Positions 1 through 8,830 of a DNA stretch of 64,000 bases are shown here, one piece after another. The translations under genes were made by a program, and so were the position numbers. Location of the stretch: assembly GCA_024743175.1 (NCBI GenBank), contig JANSXA010000004.1:310001-374000 (forward strand), written 5' to 3'. The notes under the pieces were generated by a model. It searched no databases. It was not told where the DNA came from and saw only the letters and a program-made list of their open reading frames with translations. The stretch is from Pseudomonadaceae bacterium (GTDB lineage: Bacteria > Pseudomonadota > Gammaproteobacteria > Pseudomonadales > Azotimanducaceae). Position 1 is the stretch's first letter, and every line of letters begins with the position of its first letter.

Positions 1-803
1 CCAAAATCCTGCTCCATGGCACGCAGCACGTGCAGCAGCGCCCAGGTATAGCCTCGGGTTTCATAGAAAATATTGTCGATTTCCAGCCAGGCGGTTTTCA
101 CCATCTGATCCTGGGGCGCGGCGGTTGCCTGTTGCGCGGCACTGTCTCCGGCCAGATCGATATTCAACTGTCGTTTGCCGACGCTGGCGGCCAGTCGCTG
201 TGACATGCTGCCGAGGCGGGTTTCAATGGCCGCCAACCACTGCTGCAGATTGTCTGCGCGGGCATAAAACTGGGCGTTGGCCTGGCCACTGTCTGCCAGC
301 CGCCCCATATAACTGCGGAACAGCTTGGCGCCATCCCGGTATTCGTCTTCAGTCTGCGGCAGCAGCCAGCTGCTGTTGTCGAAGAAAAATTTGCCTTCAG
401 CTTCAGACAAATCCGGGTCTTCTGCCGACTGACTCTGTGAGCGGGAAAGGTCATTCCGATAAACCCGCGCAGCGTCACGCAACAGAGTCAGAACGCCAAA
501 TTCCCATTCCGGAACGTTGTCCATCCAGACGCCGGGTGGAAACACATCGTTGGACAGGTAGCCGCCGCGCTTTTCCAGCAGGGTGTCTGCCAGGGTAATA
601 ACAGTCACAGTGGTCAGATATCCTGTCACCAGTGAATCGTTGGCACTCTGAGCCATCTGCACAGCATTGTCGCGTACATCGAACTGATCAGGTTCGTAAT
701 CCCACCACCAGCTTAAAACTATGGTTATAGCCAGGTATAAGCCGATCAGGCCACCCGCAACTCTGCCCACGGTGGAAGGCTTACTACTCATATTGTCATC
801 CAT
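1..803 (-). CDS. DUF2333 family membrane-anchored protein (3' end cut by window)
   Basis: The reading frame runs without a stop from an ATG at 803 to the left edge, so about 267 codons are visible and the C-terminus is missing. One membrane segment lies near the N-terminus (GGLIGLYLAITIVLSWWW), followed by the block SWWWDYEPDQFDVRDNA and later GGYLSNDVFPPGVWMDNVP. I recognise this as the DUF2333 family, inner-membrane-anchored proteins common in Pseudomonas relatives and without an assigned function. The long open frames on the opposite strand here are shadows. The ATG at 803 is preferred because the membrane segment follows within about 20 residues; a second in-frame ATG lies four codons downstream. 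Confidence 0.75.
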   Translation of the reverse strand, partial: MDDNMSSKPSTVGRVAGGLIGLYLAITIVLSWWWDYEPDQFDVRDNAVQMAQSANDSLVTGYLTTVTVITLADTLLEKRGGYLSNDVFPPGVWMDNVPEWEFGVLTLLRDAARVYRNDLSRSQSQSAEDPDLSEAEGKFFFDNSSWLLPQTEDEYRDGAKLFRSYMGRLADSGQANAQFYARADNLQQWLAAIETRLGSMSQRLAASVGKRQLNIDLAGDSAAQQATAAPQDQMVKTAWLEIDNIFYETRGYTWALLHVLRAMEQDF

Positions 804-888
804 ATATACAGGTTCAGTGCGTTGCCAGAATTTCCAACTCATGTCGATTGACTCCGGTACTTATCGGGTGATGGACAGTCTGTTCCAG

Positions 889-1326
889 TCACAGCGGCAG
901 CTTACTAAAGGTTACAGGGAGTTGCTCGCCACTGCTGAACTGGAGCGTAACAGGAAAATTGTCGGGTACCTCTGCAACGCCGAATATCATCAGGTGCAGG
1001 CCGCCTCGTTCAAAGCGAACCTGTGAGTTTGGTGCAATCGCCAGGCTGCTGACCCGCTGCATCCCGACTGAGTTCTCGCGTTGTACCGTTTTGTGCATCT
1101 CTATCGCTCTTGCGAGTTCTGAAGTTGCGCCGGTGAGGGTCAGTTCGTTGGTCGTGTTGTTGGTCAACACAAAATATCCCGCTGTTGTGTCTCTGCCAGG
1201 CACCAGGTCTCTCACCTGTGCAGCAGAAACGGCTATTGGCTCCACTGGTTTAGTGCAGCCGCTGCACGCGAGGGCAACCATGATGACCAGAAACATCTGA
1301 CGGGTCACTTTCAGGAAGGGAAACAT
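889..1326 (-). CDS. Periplasmic copper chaperone PCu(A)C family lipoprotein
   Basis: This 145-residue protein carries an N-terminal signal ending in a Cys-rich lipobox-like stretch (ALACSGC), so it is probably exported and lipid-anchored. The family signature H-x10-M-x21-H-x-M is present with exact spacing: MHKTVQRENSVGM, then 21 residues, then HLM. In characterised PCu(A)C proteins these His and Met side chains bind Cu(I) for delivery to cytochrome oxidase. Its start overlaps the end of the upstream lipoprotein gene by 16 bases, so the two are probably co-transcribed. No Sco or oxidase gene is visible nearby, so the copper target is unknown. Confidence 0.85.
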   Translation of the reverse strand: MFPFLKVTRQMFLVIMVALACSGCTKPVEPIAVSAAQVRDLVPGRDTTAGYFVLTNNTTNELTLTGATSELARAIEMHKTVQRENSVGMQRVSSLAIAPNSQVRFERGGLHLMIFGVAEVPDNFPVTLQFSSGEQLPVTFSKLPL

Positions 1327-2042
1327 AGACGCTCTACTTTTGCAGGTGTTCGAATTCTGATTTCCGCACGGATGCGGCCTGCCACATCAGCGGCGGCAAG
1401 CTGTTGATAGATCCAACGGCCCTGGGCATCGTTGCGGGCATAGATGATAAAGCGACAAGGCGTTTTCTGAGGATGGGTGCCGAGGGCGATCAACTGATCC
1501 TTAAGCGCTCGTGTCGGATTGTTCAAAACATGCTGTTGCAATGGTAGTGCCGTTCTCTGTGCTTCTTCCAATAGTCGTATCTGCGCCTGAGTTGGTTCTA
1601 TCGAGGGGTGATCGGGCACAATTAAATCGGCTCGCGCCAGCATTGAGCGTGCTGTGGCAAAGCGGTTGTAGTCCAATGCGTCCTGAGCCATTTTCACGTA
1701 AATTTCGACCAGTTGTTCGAGTCCGCGCAAGGCATCTTCCTGGTCCGGCTGGATGTCGAGAATCTCGTGGTAGAAATCCAGCGCGTTGTTACCTGCTGGA
1801 AAAGTCAGTCGATCATCCGCGATAGCCGCATCTGCACTATCCAGCAGTTTGAACAGCAGCTGGCGTTCGATAACGGGTGGGGGTGCTGGCGCTGGTGGTG
1901 GTGCAACAGGTTCAGCGGCTTGTGTGGGTGCCGAGGGCGCCTGACAACCCACCATGCTGGTAATGGCCAGCAATAAAGGCAGTAAAACTGCTTTTATTGA
2001 GCATAATTTTCTTTCGAGTTTTCGGTTGGTGTCAGAAATCAC
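1311..2042 (-). CDS. Proline-rich helical-repeat lipoprotein, function unknown
   Basis: This 243-residue protein has a hydrophobic signal (KAVLLPLLLAITSMVGC) ending in a probable lipidated Cys near residue 33. A Pro/Ala-rich linker (about 35-58) follows, then a helical region of TPR type (ALDFYHEILDIQPDQEDAL, then MAQDALDYNRFATARSML). The last 60 residues look like a separate small domain containing two cysteines. The layout suggests a periplasmic or outer-membrane-anchored scaffold, but I do not recognise a named family. It sits directly upstream of the PCu(A)C gene and overlaps it by 16 bases. The start codon is uncertain because the signal peptide could begin several codons later. Confidence 0.65.
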   Translation of the reverse strand: MISDTNRKLERKLCSIKAVLLPLLLAITSMVGCQAPSAPTQAAEPVAPPPAPAPPPVIERQLLFKLLDSADAAIADDRLTFPAGNNALDFYHEILDIQPDQEDALRGLEQLVEIYVKMAQDALDYNRFATARSMLARADLIVPDHPSIEPTQAQIRLLEEAQRTALPLQQHVLNNPTRALKDQLIALGTHPQKTPCRFIIYARNDAQGRWIYQQLAAADVAGRIRAEIRIRTPAKVERLCFPS

Positions 2043-2210
2043 AGCGAAGACAGTGTTTTGATGTTACGTATAGGTTTTGGCTGCGCATTGTAACGAACTT
2101 CCCGCTGTTGGCGGGGTCGTATGCGCATGAATATTCGCACCATTTAAGACGTGCTGATTTGCAGCAGGGTCCCTCGAGTGCACAATACATCCACAGTTTC
2201 AGGGGTTACG

Positions 2211-4199
2211 GTGAAGTTCAACGTGCACAATCTCAAACCACTTACTGATCTAAAGACGTTCCTGCGTCATTCATTGCTGCTGCTGACCGCGTTGTTTGCG
2301 CTGTCCGCCACCTCTGCGGAATTCGAATTTGAAAGCGGTGACGGCTGGCTGCAGGAAGAAGATACTTTTCTTAAAGTCGACGAAGCGTTTGCGCTGACCG
2401 CTGAACTGGACAGCGATGGTGCTTTTGTGGCGCGCTGGGAAATGCCTGATGGGTATTATCTTTATCGTCATCGGTTTGCATTTGAGACAAAAGACGACAG
2501 CCGCCTTACCCTGGGTGATCCCGCAATCCCTGATGGCAAGCGTAAAGTTGACGAGTTTTTTGGCGATGTGGAAGTTTATTACCACGATGCTGAAATTGTG
2601 GTGCCGCTGGAATCCCAGCCTGGTGTTAACACACAGATTGGCGTCAGTTATCAGGGTTGTGCGGATGCAGGGCTCTGTTATCCGCCTGAAACGCGATGGT
2701 TTGCCTATGATGGCATGCGCCTCATCTCTGCATCGCTGGCTACCGGTTCACCTGAGTCAGCGGCGACTGCCGGCTATACAGCCAGTCAAACAGCTCCCCA
2801 GGCAACGCCAGCGACTACAGTCACTTCTGGTGTAGCGGATACGGAAGAACAGCTGTTGGCCGGCATTCTCGCCAGCGAAAGTCTGTGGTATGCCCTGGCG
2901 CTGTTCTTCATAGCCGGTATAGGTCTTGCCTTCACGCCGTGTGTTTTACCCATGGTGCCCATTCTTTCCAGCATCATTGTTGGTGAAGGTGACCATATTT
3001 CGAAACGCAAAGCCTTCACCCTGTCGTTTGCCTATGTTCTGGGCATGGCGTCAACTTATGCCCTGGTGGGCACGCTGGTCGGTCTGTTTGGGGCAGAGCT
3101 CAATTTGCAGGCAGCGTTGCAATCTCCCGGCGTGTTGATCTTTTTTGCGCTGGTCTTTGTCGCCTTGTCTCTGTCTATGTTTGGTTTTTACGAATTGCAG
3201 CTGCCTCAGGGGCTGCAGAACCGGCTCAACGCCATGGGCCAGAAGCAGCAGGGAGGCAAGCATGCTTCTGTAGTGGTGATGGGTGCATTGTCCTCGCTGG
3301 TGGTTTCCCCTTGTGTCTCCGCGCCGCTGGCCGGTGCACTGATTTATATCTCTACCTCTAACGATGCCGTGTTAGGCGGCACCGCGCTGCTGGCGCTGGG
3401 CCTCGGCATGGGTGTGCCGCTGATGGTTGTAGGCGCCAGCGGTGGTCACTGGCTGCCGCGCGCAGGCGCATGGATGAACGGCGTGAAAGCTGTGTTTGGC
3501 GTTGGCCTGTTGGCCGTTGCAGTCTGGTTACTGGAGCGGGTAGTGCCGCCAGCTGTCACGCTTGTTCTGTGGGCAGCCTTGCTGATTGGTAGCGGTGTTT
3601 ATCTGGGTGTGCTCGATTTTTCTCCACGACAGGGCTTTGCACAACTGGGTAAAGCTGCTGGTTCGCTGGGTTTCCTGTGGGGTGTCCTGCTGCTGATTGG
3701 TGCTGCCAGCGGTGCAAACGACCCGCTGAAGCCGCTGGCTAAATTGTCCGGTGGTGGTGCCAGCGTGGGTGGTTCGGCTGTTCACGCGGAACCCCAGTGG
3801 CAGGCAGTGAAAAGCCTGGCTGATGTGCAGGCGCAGATTGCGGTGAGTAATAAACCGGTGATTCTCGACCTTTACGCAGACTGGTGTATTTCCTGCAAAG
3901 TGATGGAGCGCAACGTCTTTCCTGAAGCGGCAGTGGCTGCACGGCTGAATCAGTTCACGCTGCTGCGTGCGGATGTCACAGACAACGATGCAATAGATCG
4001 TGAGCTGCTGAATCACTATGGCCTCTTTGGACCACCGAGTTTGGTCTTTTTCGAAGGAGAAGGCGGCGAGTTAACGGATGTTCGTATCCAGGGTGAGGTC
4101 AATGCGGAAACGCTGGCGGCGCATCTGGGTGCGGTTCTGGCTTCGTTGAATGCGGGTAGCGTTAGTAACGTCGGCGAAATTGCTACCATCTCCGGATAA
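2211..4199 (+). CDS. dsbD: Thiol:disulfide interchange protein DsbD
   Basis: DsbD carries electrons from cytoplasmic thioredoxin across the inner membrane to periplasmic isomerases and cytochrome c maturation. All three modules are visible. The periplasmic alpha domain has YQGCADAGLCYPPE. The polytopic beta domain has its two Cys motifs in FTPCVLPMVPIL and VVSPCVSAPLAGA. The C-terminal thioredoxin-like gamma domain has YADWCISCKVMERNVF. I prefer the GTG at 2211, preceded by AGGGG five bases upstream and followed by a signal peptide ending near ALSATSA. An in-frame GTG at 2151 would add 20 unlikely residues. It precedes aroQ on the same strand, an arrangement also seen in Pseudomonas. Confidence 0.93.
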   Translation: MKFNVHNLKPLTDLKTFLRHSLLLLTALFALSATSAEFEFESGDGWLQEEDTFLKVDEAFALTAELDSDGAFVARWEMPDGYYLYRHRFAFETKDDSRLTLGDPAIPDGKRKVDEFFGDVEVYYHDAEIVVPLESQPGVNTQIGVSYQGCADAGLCYPPETRWFAYDGMRLISASLATGSPESAATAGYTASQTAPQATPATTVTSGVADTEEQLLAGILASESLWYALALFFIAGIGLAFTPCVLPMVPILSSIIVGEGDHISKRKAFTLSFAYVLGMASTYALVGTLVGLFGAELNLQAALQSPGVLIFFALVFVALSLSMFGFYELQLPQGLQNRLNAMGQKQQGGKHASVVVMGALSSLVVSPCVSAPLAGALIYISTSNDAVLGGTALLALGLGMGVPLMVVGASGGHWLPRAGAWMNGVKAVFGVGLLAVAVWLLERVVPPAVTLVLWAALLIGSGVYLGVLDFSPRQGFAQLGKAAGSLGFLWGVLLLIGAASGANDPLKPLAKLSGGGASVGGSAVHAEPQWQAVKSLADVQAQIAVSNKPVILDLYADWCISCKVMERNVFPEAAVAARLNQFTLLRADVTDNDAIDRELLNHYGLFGPPSLVFFEGEGGELTDVRIQGEVNAETLAAHLGAVLASLNAGSVSNVGEIATISG

Positions 4200-4303
4200 A
4201 ATTGTACTAAACTAGCCTGTTTAAGCTGATTGAAGGCGAATAAGCGCTTGATTCTGCTTAGTGATCCTCCAAAATGCCTCACTTTGTTTCGGGTGAGCAA
4301 CAG

Positions 4304-4741
4304 ATGCCTTCGATTCTGGTTCTTCACGGTCCCAATTTAAACCTGCTCGGCTCCCGTGAGCCGGAAGTGTATGGCTATGACACGCTGGCGGATGTGGATC
4401 AGAAGATTGTCGCCGCAGCGCCAGCTGGCGTTGATGTTAAAACTTTGCAGAGTAATGCTGAGCACGTTCTGATTGATGCTGTGCATGAGGCCAAGTCTCA
4501 AGGGGTGGACTTCATCATCATCAATCCCGGTGCGTTTACCCATACCAGTATTGCCCTGCGGGATGCTTTTCTCGGGGTCAGCATTCCGTTTATCGAAGTG
4601 CACCTTTCCAATGTGCATGCGCGTGAAGATTTCCGCCAGCATTCCTATTTGAGTGATATCGCGGTGGGTGTGATTACCGGTCTCGGCGCCGATGGCTATG
4701 TCTATGCGCTTCAGGCTGCATTAACCAGACTAGATACTTAA
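4304..4741 (+). CDS. aroQ: 3-dehydroquinate dehydratase, type II
   Basis: This enzyme catalyses the third step of the shikimate pathway, 3-dehydroquinate to 3-dehydroshikimate, as a dodecamer. The 145 residues match the usual family length. Visible motifs are [17 protein letters not shown] (with the catalytic Tyr), [17 protein letters not shown] (substrate binding) and [18 protein letters not shown] (with the catalytic His). The ATG at 4304 is chosen because the protein then begins [11 protein letters not shown], as in homologues, with GGTGAG about seven bases upstream; an in-frame ATG at 4274 would add ten residues. It heads the aroQ-accB-prmA run. Confidence 0.95.
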   Translation: MPSILVLHGPNLNLLGSREPEVYGYDTLADVDQKIVAAAPAGVDVKTLQSNAEHVLIDAVHEAKSQGVDFIIINPGAFTHTSIALRDAFLGVSIPFIEVHLSNVHAREDFRQHSYLSDIAVGVITGLGADGYVYALQAALTRLDT

Positions 4742-4767
4742 CCCGAACAACAGGACAGGGGGCCTTG

Positions 4768-5202
4768 GTGGCAGTGGATCTACGCAAAGTAAAAAAGCTG
4801 ATTGAACTGGTGGAGGAGTCTGCAATTTCCGAGCTGGAAGTCAGCAGCGGCGATGAATCTGTGCGTATTGTGATGCACCGCTTGCCTGCATCGGGCTTCC
4901 CAACTGCCGCGCCATCTGCGGTGACCGTTCAGGCGCAAAATGACACGCCACCAACAACTGACTCGACGGCAGAAAATCTGCTCGCACCCATGGCGGGGAC
5001 GTTCTATCGCCAGTCCCATCCGGACGCGCCTGTTTTTGTTGAAACCGGCCAGCAGGTACATGCCGGTGACATTCTGTGCATCATCGAGAGCATGAAAATG
5101 ATGCACGAAATCCGTGCTGCGAAAGACGCCTCGATCGAGCAGATCTGCGTTGCTAACGGTGAGCCCATCAGCACCGGAGATGTCTTGTTTAAGCTGTCGT
5201 GA
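4768..5202 (+). CDS. accB: Biotin carboxyl carrier protein of acetyl-CoA carboxylase
   Basis: AccB carries the biotin that is carboxylated by AccC and then donates CO2 to acetyl-CoA for fatty-acid synthesis. The N-terminal helix (DLRKVKKLIELVEESAISE) is typical of AccB. It is followed by a Pro/Ala-rich linker and the biotinyl domain with the attachment motif ESMKMMHEI, where the first Lys is biotinylated. The GTG at 4768 is preferred over TTG at 4765 because of spacing to the strong AGGGGG ribosome site; GTG at 4774 is also possible. The stop codon overlaps the prmA start. The usual partner accC is missing immediately downstream (see findings). Confidence 0.92.
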   Translation: MAVDLRKVKKLIELVEESAISELEVSSGDESVRIVMHRLPASGFPTAAPSAVTVQAQNDTPPTTDSTAENLLAPMAGTFYRQSHPDAPVFVETGQQVHAGDILCIIESMKMMHEIRAAKDASIEQICVANGEPISTGDVLFKLS

Positions 5203-6089
5203 GCTGGCTTCAACTGGAACTGCGTGTTGCTCCTCAATCACTTGCAGCCAGCGAATCTGTTCTGTTGGAAGCAGGCGCTGTTGCGATCACCCTGCTCAGC
5301 GATGATGACGAACCGGTTTTAGAACCTGCCCCTGGGGAGACTCCACTCTGGTCGAGTGTGCGTGTGCTGGCGCTGTTGCCGGTTGACACCAACATGGCCC
5401 TGATACAGGCGCAACTGCAGCAGCTGCCACAGATTCCAGCGGTGCTTGATGTGCAGTTCTTAGCCGACCAGAACTGGCAGGCGCAGGTGAATAATCATGC
5501 CGTTGACCAGGTATTTGCCGAGCGTTTGTGGCTGTTGCCGAAGCACCAGAAGGTTGATGAGGCTGCCGCACAACACTACACCCTGCTGCGGCTTGAGCCA
5601 GGTCTTGCGTTTGGTTCGGGCAGCCACCCAACTACCCGGCTTTGTCTGCAGTGGCTGGCGGAAAATATTCAACCTGGACAGAAAGTGCTGGATTTCGGTT
5701 GTGGCTCAGGTGTGCTGGCCATAGCGGCTGCGCTCTTAGGTGCCGAGGTTGTCGGGGTGGACCACGATCCTCAGGCAGTTCTGGCGACCCGGGAAAACGC
5801 GGATTACAATGGTCTGGATAGTCGTCAGGTAGACGTCGTTTTGGCTGAGCAATGGGATGTGCACCTTTATCCACAACAGTTTGACGTGGTTGTCGCCAAT
5901 ATCCTTGCCGGCCCATTGCAGGACCTGGCTGAACAGTTTGAATCAGTCGTATCACCCGGTGGTGCAATTGTTCTCTCGGGTATACTCGAAGCGCAGGCGC
6001 AAGACGTCGCGGACAGCTATGCCCGCACCCGTTATGCCGAGCCGCAGATCGAAGCTGGCTGGGTTTGTCTGGCTGGGGTTCTGGCCTGA
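5199..6089 (+). CDS. prmA: Ribosomal protein L11 methyltransferase
   Basis: PrmA trimethylates ribosomal protein L11 using S-adenosylmethionine. The 296 residues fit the family. The substrate-binding N-terminal domain (MSWLQLELRVAP) is followed by a class I methyltransferase domain with FGSGSHPTTRLCL, the SAM loop VLDFGCGSGVLAIAA, the acidic end of strand 2 (VGVDHDPQAV) and the NPPY-equivalent VVANILAGPL. It starts with GTG overlapping the accB stop codon (GTGA), so translation is probably coupled to accB. Confidence 0.94.
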   Translation: MSWLQLELRVAPQSLAASESVLLEAGAVAITLLSDDDEPVLEPAPGETPLWSSVRVLALLPVDTNMALIQAQLQQLPQIPAVLDVQFLADQNWQAQVNNHAVDQVFAERLWLLPKHQKVDEAAAQHYTLLRLEPGLAFGSGSHPTTRLCLQWLAENIQPGQKVLDFGCGSGVLAIAAALLGAEVVGVDHDPQAVLATRENADYNGLDSRQVDVVLAEQWDVHLYPQQFDVVVANILAGPLQDLAEQFESVVSPGGAIVLSGILEAQAQDVADSYARTRYAEPQIEAGWVCLAGVLA

Positions 6090-6107
6090 CCGCGCCGCTC
6101 ATTGACC

Positions 6108-7319
6108 ATGTCAGAAGAAAACCTCGACCCCCTCGTTACCGAATGTCCAAACTGTGACACGCGCTTTCGCGTTACTGAATCCCAGCTGCAGATCGCTGGT
6201 GGTCGCGTACGTTGCGGTGCGTGTCTTGTCGTGTTTGATGGCACCGCTCATCTAAGTCTCGATGGTGAAGACTTTGTCTCAGGTGAAGAATCTGAAGATG
6301 TTGACGCGCTGCTGGATGAACTGGATGAAATCTCCTCGCGAGAACCTGCACAGGCACCGACGATGCCGAACTGGTCAGACGTTGACTTCGATCCGGTGTC
6401 TGCGGCGGACCTGGCCAGTGGGTCTTCTGCAGAAGCGCAGGATGCTGACGCGGATGACACCGGCCTGCCGCCGGAGTTACTTGCGTTGGAAGCTCAGTTT
6501 CTGGCTGAAATGCAGGGTGAACCTGTGCAACCAGCAGCGGATGAAGCCGGTACAGTCTCATCTGAGAAAGATACACAGCCTGACTGGGATGAATCTGTCG
6601 CCGATGACATCTGGCAGACGGAAGAGTCCCAAACGCAGGAACCCCAACCTGAGCAGCCAATGTCCGTGCCGGTGGTGGATCAGGAGATCGAACTCCAGTC
6701 GCTGCACGAACCTCCACCTGCCTCATCACCTGACGAAGTGGCTGAGGCTGACAGTCCAGTAGCAGCAGGAATAAGCCAGAGCGAAGGGGTGTCCAGTCAT
6801 CTGCCTGATTATTCCGACGTAGAACTGGAGCTCGAGCCGGATACGCCGGACAAACGCACCTGGCTGACTCTGCTGCTTGTGCTGCTCGGATTGGTTGCTC
6901 TGCCCGCCCAGGTGCTCTGGTTTCAATACGATGCCTGGAGCATGAATCCACAATATCGACCGATTTATGAAACGGTTTGCCGGGTTGCAGGGTGTAATTT
7001 GCCGCCGCTGCGGGACATCACTCTGATTGATGCGCAGAAATCTGTTATCCGCGTTCATCCGGAACGACCAGATGCACGCGTTGTTGATGTCCTGATGATC
7101 AACAAAGCGGAGTTTGCACAACCGTATCCTCTGATCGAATTGCTCGCCACCAACATGCGGGGGCAGCTGATTGCCGGGCGACGGTTCAAGCCTGAAGAGT
7201 ACCTGCGTGGTGAAGTCGGCGGTGGTGCCTTAATGCCTTCGCAAACCCCGGTGCACGTGTCTCTGGAGATTCAGGACCCAGGCGAAGACGCGCTGAACTT
7301 CGAAGTTAAATTCCGTTAG
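6108..7319 (+). CDS. Zinc-ribbon and DUF3426 domain membrane protein
   Basis: The protein starts with an MJ0042-type zinc ribbon: CPNC at residues 13-16 and CGAC at 36-39. A long acidic, Gln/Pro/Glu-rich and probably disordered region (about 50-245) follows. A single membrane segment (about 250-271, TWLTLLLVLLGLVALPAQ) precedes a C-terminal DUF3426 domain that would lie in the periplasm. No biochemical role is established for the family. Position downstream of prmA and upstream of dusB matches Pseudomonas. ATG at 6108 is preferred; an in-frame TTG lies two codons earlier. A 259-codon open frame on the opposite strand is a composition shadow. Confidence 0.85.
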   Translation: MSEENLDPLVTECPNCDTRFRVTESQLQIAGGRVRCGACLVVFDGTAHLSLDGEDFVSGEESEDVDALLDELDEISSREPAQAPTMPNWSDVDFDPVSAADLASGSSAEAQDADADDTGLPPELLALEAQFLAEMQGEPVQPAADEAGTVSSEKDTQPDWDESVADDIWQTEESQTQEPQPEQPMSVPVVDQEIELQSLHEPPPASSPDEVAEADSPVAAGISQSEGVSSHLPDYSDVELELEPDTPDKRTWLTLLLVLLGLVALPAQVLWFQYDAWSMNPQYRPIYETVCRVAGCNLPPLRDITLIDAQKSVIRVHPERPDARVVDVLMINKAEFAQPYPLIELLATNMRGQLIAGRRFKPEEYLRGEVGGGALMPSQTPVHVSLEIQDPGEDALNFEVKFR

Positions 7320-7412
7320 CGCATAAAGCCTGCTTTTAAGCGAAAAGCGGTTGCCAAGCAGGGTCGCGGGCGGGTTTACTAGCGCTCTTTTTTAACCTTG
7401 AGAGGGTGAATT

Positions 7413-7784
7413 ATGCTGGGATATGTAACTATCGGCGTTTCCGATATGGAACGGGCTGAGGCTTTTTATGGTCCTTTACTCGAGCAGATTGGTGCCAAAC
7501 AACTGTTTGGGCAGGATCGTATCAAGTTTTACGGCACAGGTATGGACGGCGCCATGCTGGCGATCTGCATCCCTTACGATGAGCAGGCGCCCCACTGTGG
7601 TAACGGCAATATGATTGCGATTCCCGGCGGCTCACGCGAGGGTGTCGACAAACTCTACGCAAAAGCCATTGAACTGGGTGCCAGCGATGAAGGTGAACCA
7701 GGCGAACGGCTGCCGGTTTTTTATGGTGCCTACTGCCGCGATGCGGATGGCAACAAGCTGTGTTTCTACGAAATGAAAATGTAG
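7413..7784 (+). CDS. VOC (glyoxalase/bleomycin resistance) family protein
   Basis: This 123-residue protein belongs to the vicinal oxygen chelate superfamily. It starts MLGYVTIGVSDMERAEAFYGP and ends with FYGAYCRDADGNKLCFYEM, the usual beta-alpha-beta-beta-beta edges of the fold. One of the normal metal-ligand positions, usually His in strand 1, is Thr or Val here, so metal binding is uncertain. The substrate cannot be told from the sequence. It has a good ribosome site (GAGAGGG) and stands alone between the DUF3426 gene and dusB, an insertion relative to the usual order. Confidence 0.82.
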   Translation: MLGYVTIGVSDMERAEAFYGPLLEQIGAKQLFGQDRIKFYGTGMDGAMLAICIPYDEQAPHCGNGNMIAIPGGSREGVDKLYAKAIELGASDEGEPGERLPVFYGAYCRDADGNKLCFYEMKM

Positions 7785-7855
7785 AAGATCGTGATGGCGT
7801 CTGGCGCGTGAATACGCGCCTCGCCTGACGTTTTTTGCCTGCTAACGCAACTGTC

Positions 7856-8815
7856 ATGAAAATCGGGGCTCTTGAACTTCCTAATACGTTTGCCTTAGCG
7901 CCTATGGCGGGCCTGAGTGACGTACCCTTCCGCAGCATCGCCTGGCAACTGGGTCGCCCCTATCTGGTCAGCGAAATGGTTTCCAGCAAAGTTGAACTCT
8001 GGGAAACTGGCAAAAGCCGCTTGCGTCGTGTGCCCGTGCCAGGTGCAACCCCCGTTGCTGTGCAGATTGCCGGCACAGACCCGCAGGTAATGGCCGAGGC
8101 CGCCAAGCGGCATGTCGACGAAGGTGTTGAAATTATTGATATCAATTTTGGCTGTCCGGCCAAAAAAGTGTGCCGCAAATTTGCCGGCTCAGCTCTGCTT
8201 GCAGATCTGGATCTGGTCGGTCGTATTGTAGATGCCGTTGCACGAGCGGTGCCGGTGCCTGTTACGGTCAAAACGCGGACAGGGCTGACCACCGGAGATG
8301 ATCTGGGTGTTCAGGCGGGTTGTATCGCGGTGGCCAATGGTGCGCAGATGGTGGTGATGCATGGCCGCAGTCGTGCCTGCAAGTTCAATGGCAGTGCCGA
8401 TTACACGGCGGTTCGAGAGCTCAAATCACGGGTTGATGTACCTGTGATGGTCAATGGTGATATCGACAGTCTTGCCGCTGCGCAGCAGGCCCTGGCCGTT
8501 TCGAATGCGGATGGGATAATGATAGGTCGCGGCGCGTTGGGTCAGCCCTGGTTGTTTGCTGAGCTTGCCGGTAATCCAGTGCCGGACCGGCCAGGCAAGT
8601 GGCAGATCATATGCACTCATGTTGAACTGATGCACAGCTTTTACGGCGAGCTGGCAGGTCTGCGGATTGCCAGGAAACACGTTCTGGCCTATCTGCGGAA
8701 TCTGGGGTTGGCTGCGCAGAGCAAAGCTTTCCTGCAGCTCAATGATGCACAGGAACAGTTGGACTGGCTGTTGAGAATGAGCCGATGGGATCAGCAGTCC
8801 CGGGATGCGGCGTAA
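7856..8815 (+). CDS. dusB: tRNA-dihydrouridine synthase B
   Basis: DusB is an FMN enzyme that reduces uridine to dihydrouridine in the D-loop of tRNAs. The sequence has the N-terminal APMAGLSDVPFR flavin motif, INFGCPAKKVCRKFAGSAL with the catalytic Cys, VTVKTRTG, VMHGRSRACKFNG and the phosphate-binding ADGIMIGRGALGQPW. The ATG at 7856 gives the standard start MKIGALELPN; a TTG at 7835 would add seven residues. In most gammaproteobacteria fis follows dusB. Here only 15 bases separate its stop from the most upstream purH start. Confidence 0.94.
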   Translation: MKIGALELPNTFALAPMAGLSDVPFRSIAWQLGRPYLVSEMVSSKVELWETGKSRLRRVPVPGATPVAVQIAGTDPQVMAEAAKRHVDEGVEIIDINFGCPAKKVCRKFAGSALLADLDLVGRIVDAVARAVPVPVTVKTRTGLTTGDDLGVQAGCIAVANGAQMVVMHGRSRACKFNGSADYTAVRELKSRVDVPVMVNGDIDSLAAAQQALAVSNADGIMIGRGALGQPWLFAELAGNPVPDRPGKWQIICTHVELMHSFYGELAGLRIARKHVLAYLRNLGLAAQSKAFLQLNDAQEQLDWLLRMSRWDQQSRDAA

Positions 8816-8830
8816 ATTTGAAGACGGGAT

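Noticed and set aside
125-598. 157-codon plus-strand frame at the left edge
   Set aside because: It is antisense to the DUF2333 gene, whose frame shows clear family motifs; the plus frame is Cys/Arg-rich noise.
2101-2115. CCCGC/GCGGG hairpin upstream of dsbD as a terminator
   Set aside because: The stem is five bases with no T-run and sits in a divergent promoter region.
6172-6951. 259-codon open frame antisense to the DUF3426 gene
   Set aside because: The product is a Pro/Arg/His-rich low-complexity translation with no family features; it mirrors the acidic repeat-rich sense strand.
7332-7348. GCTTTT/AAAAGC dyad after the DUF3426 gene as a terminator
   Set aside because: The stem is short and AT-rich with no following T-run.
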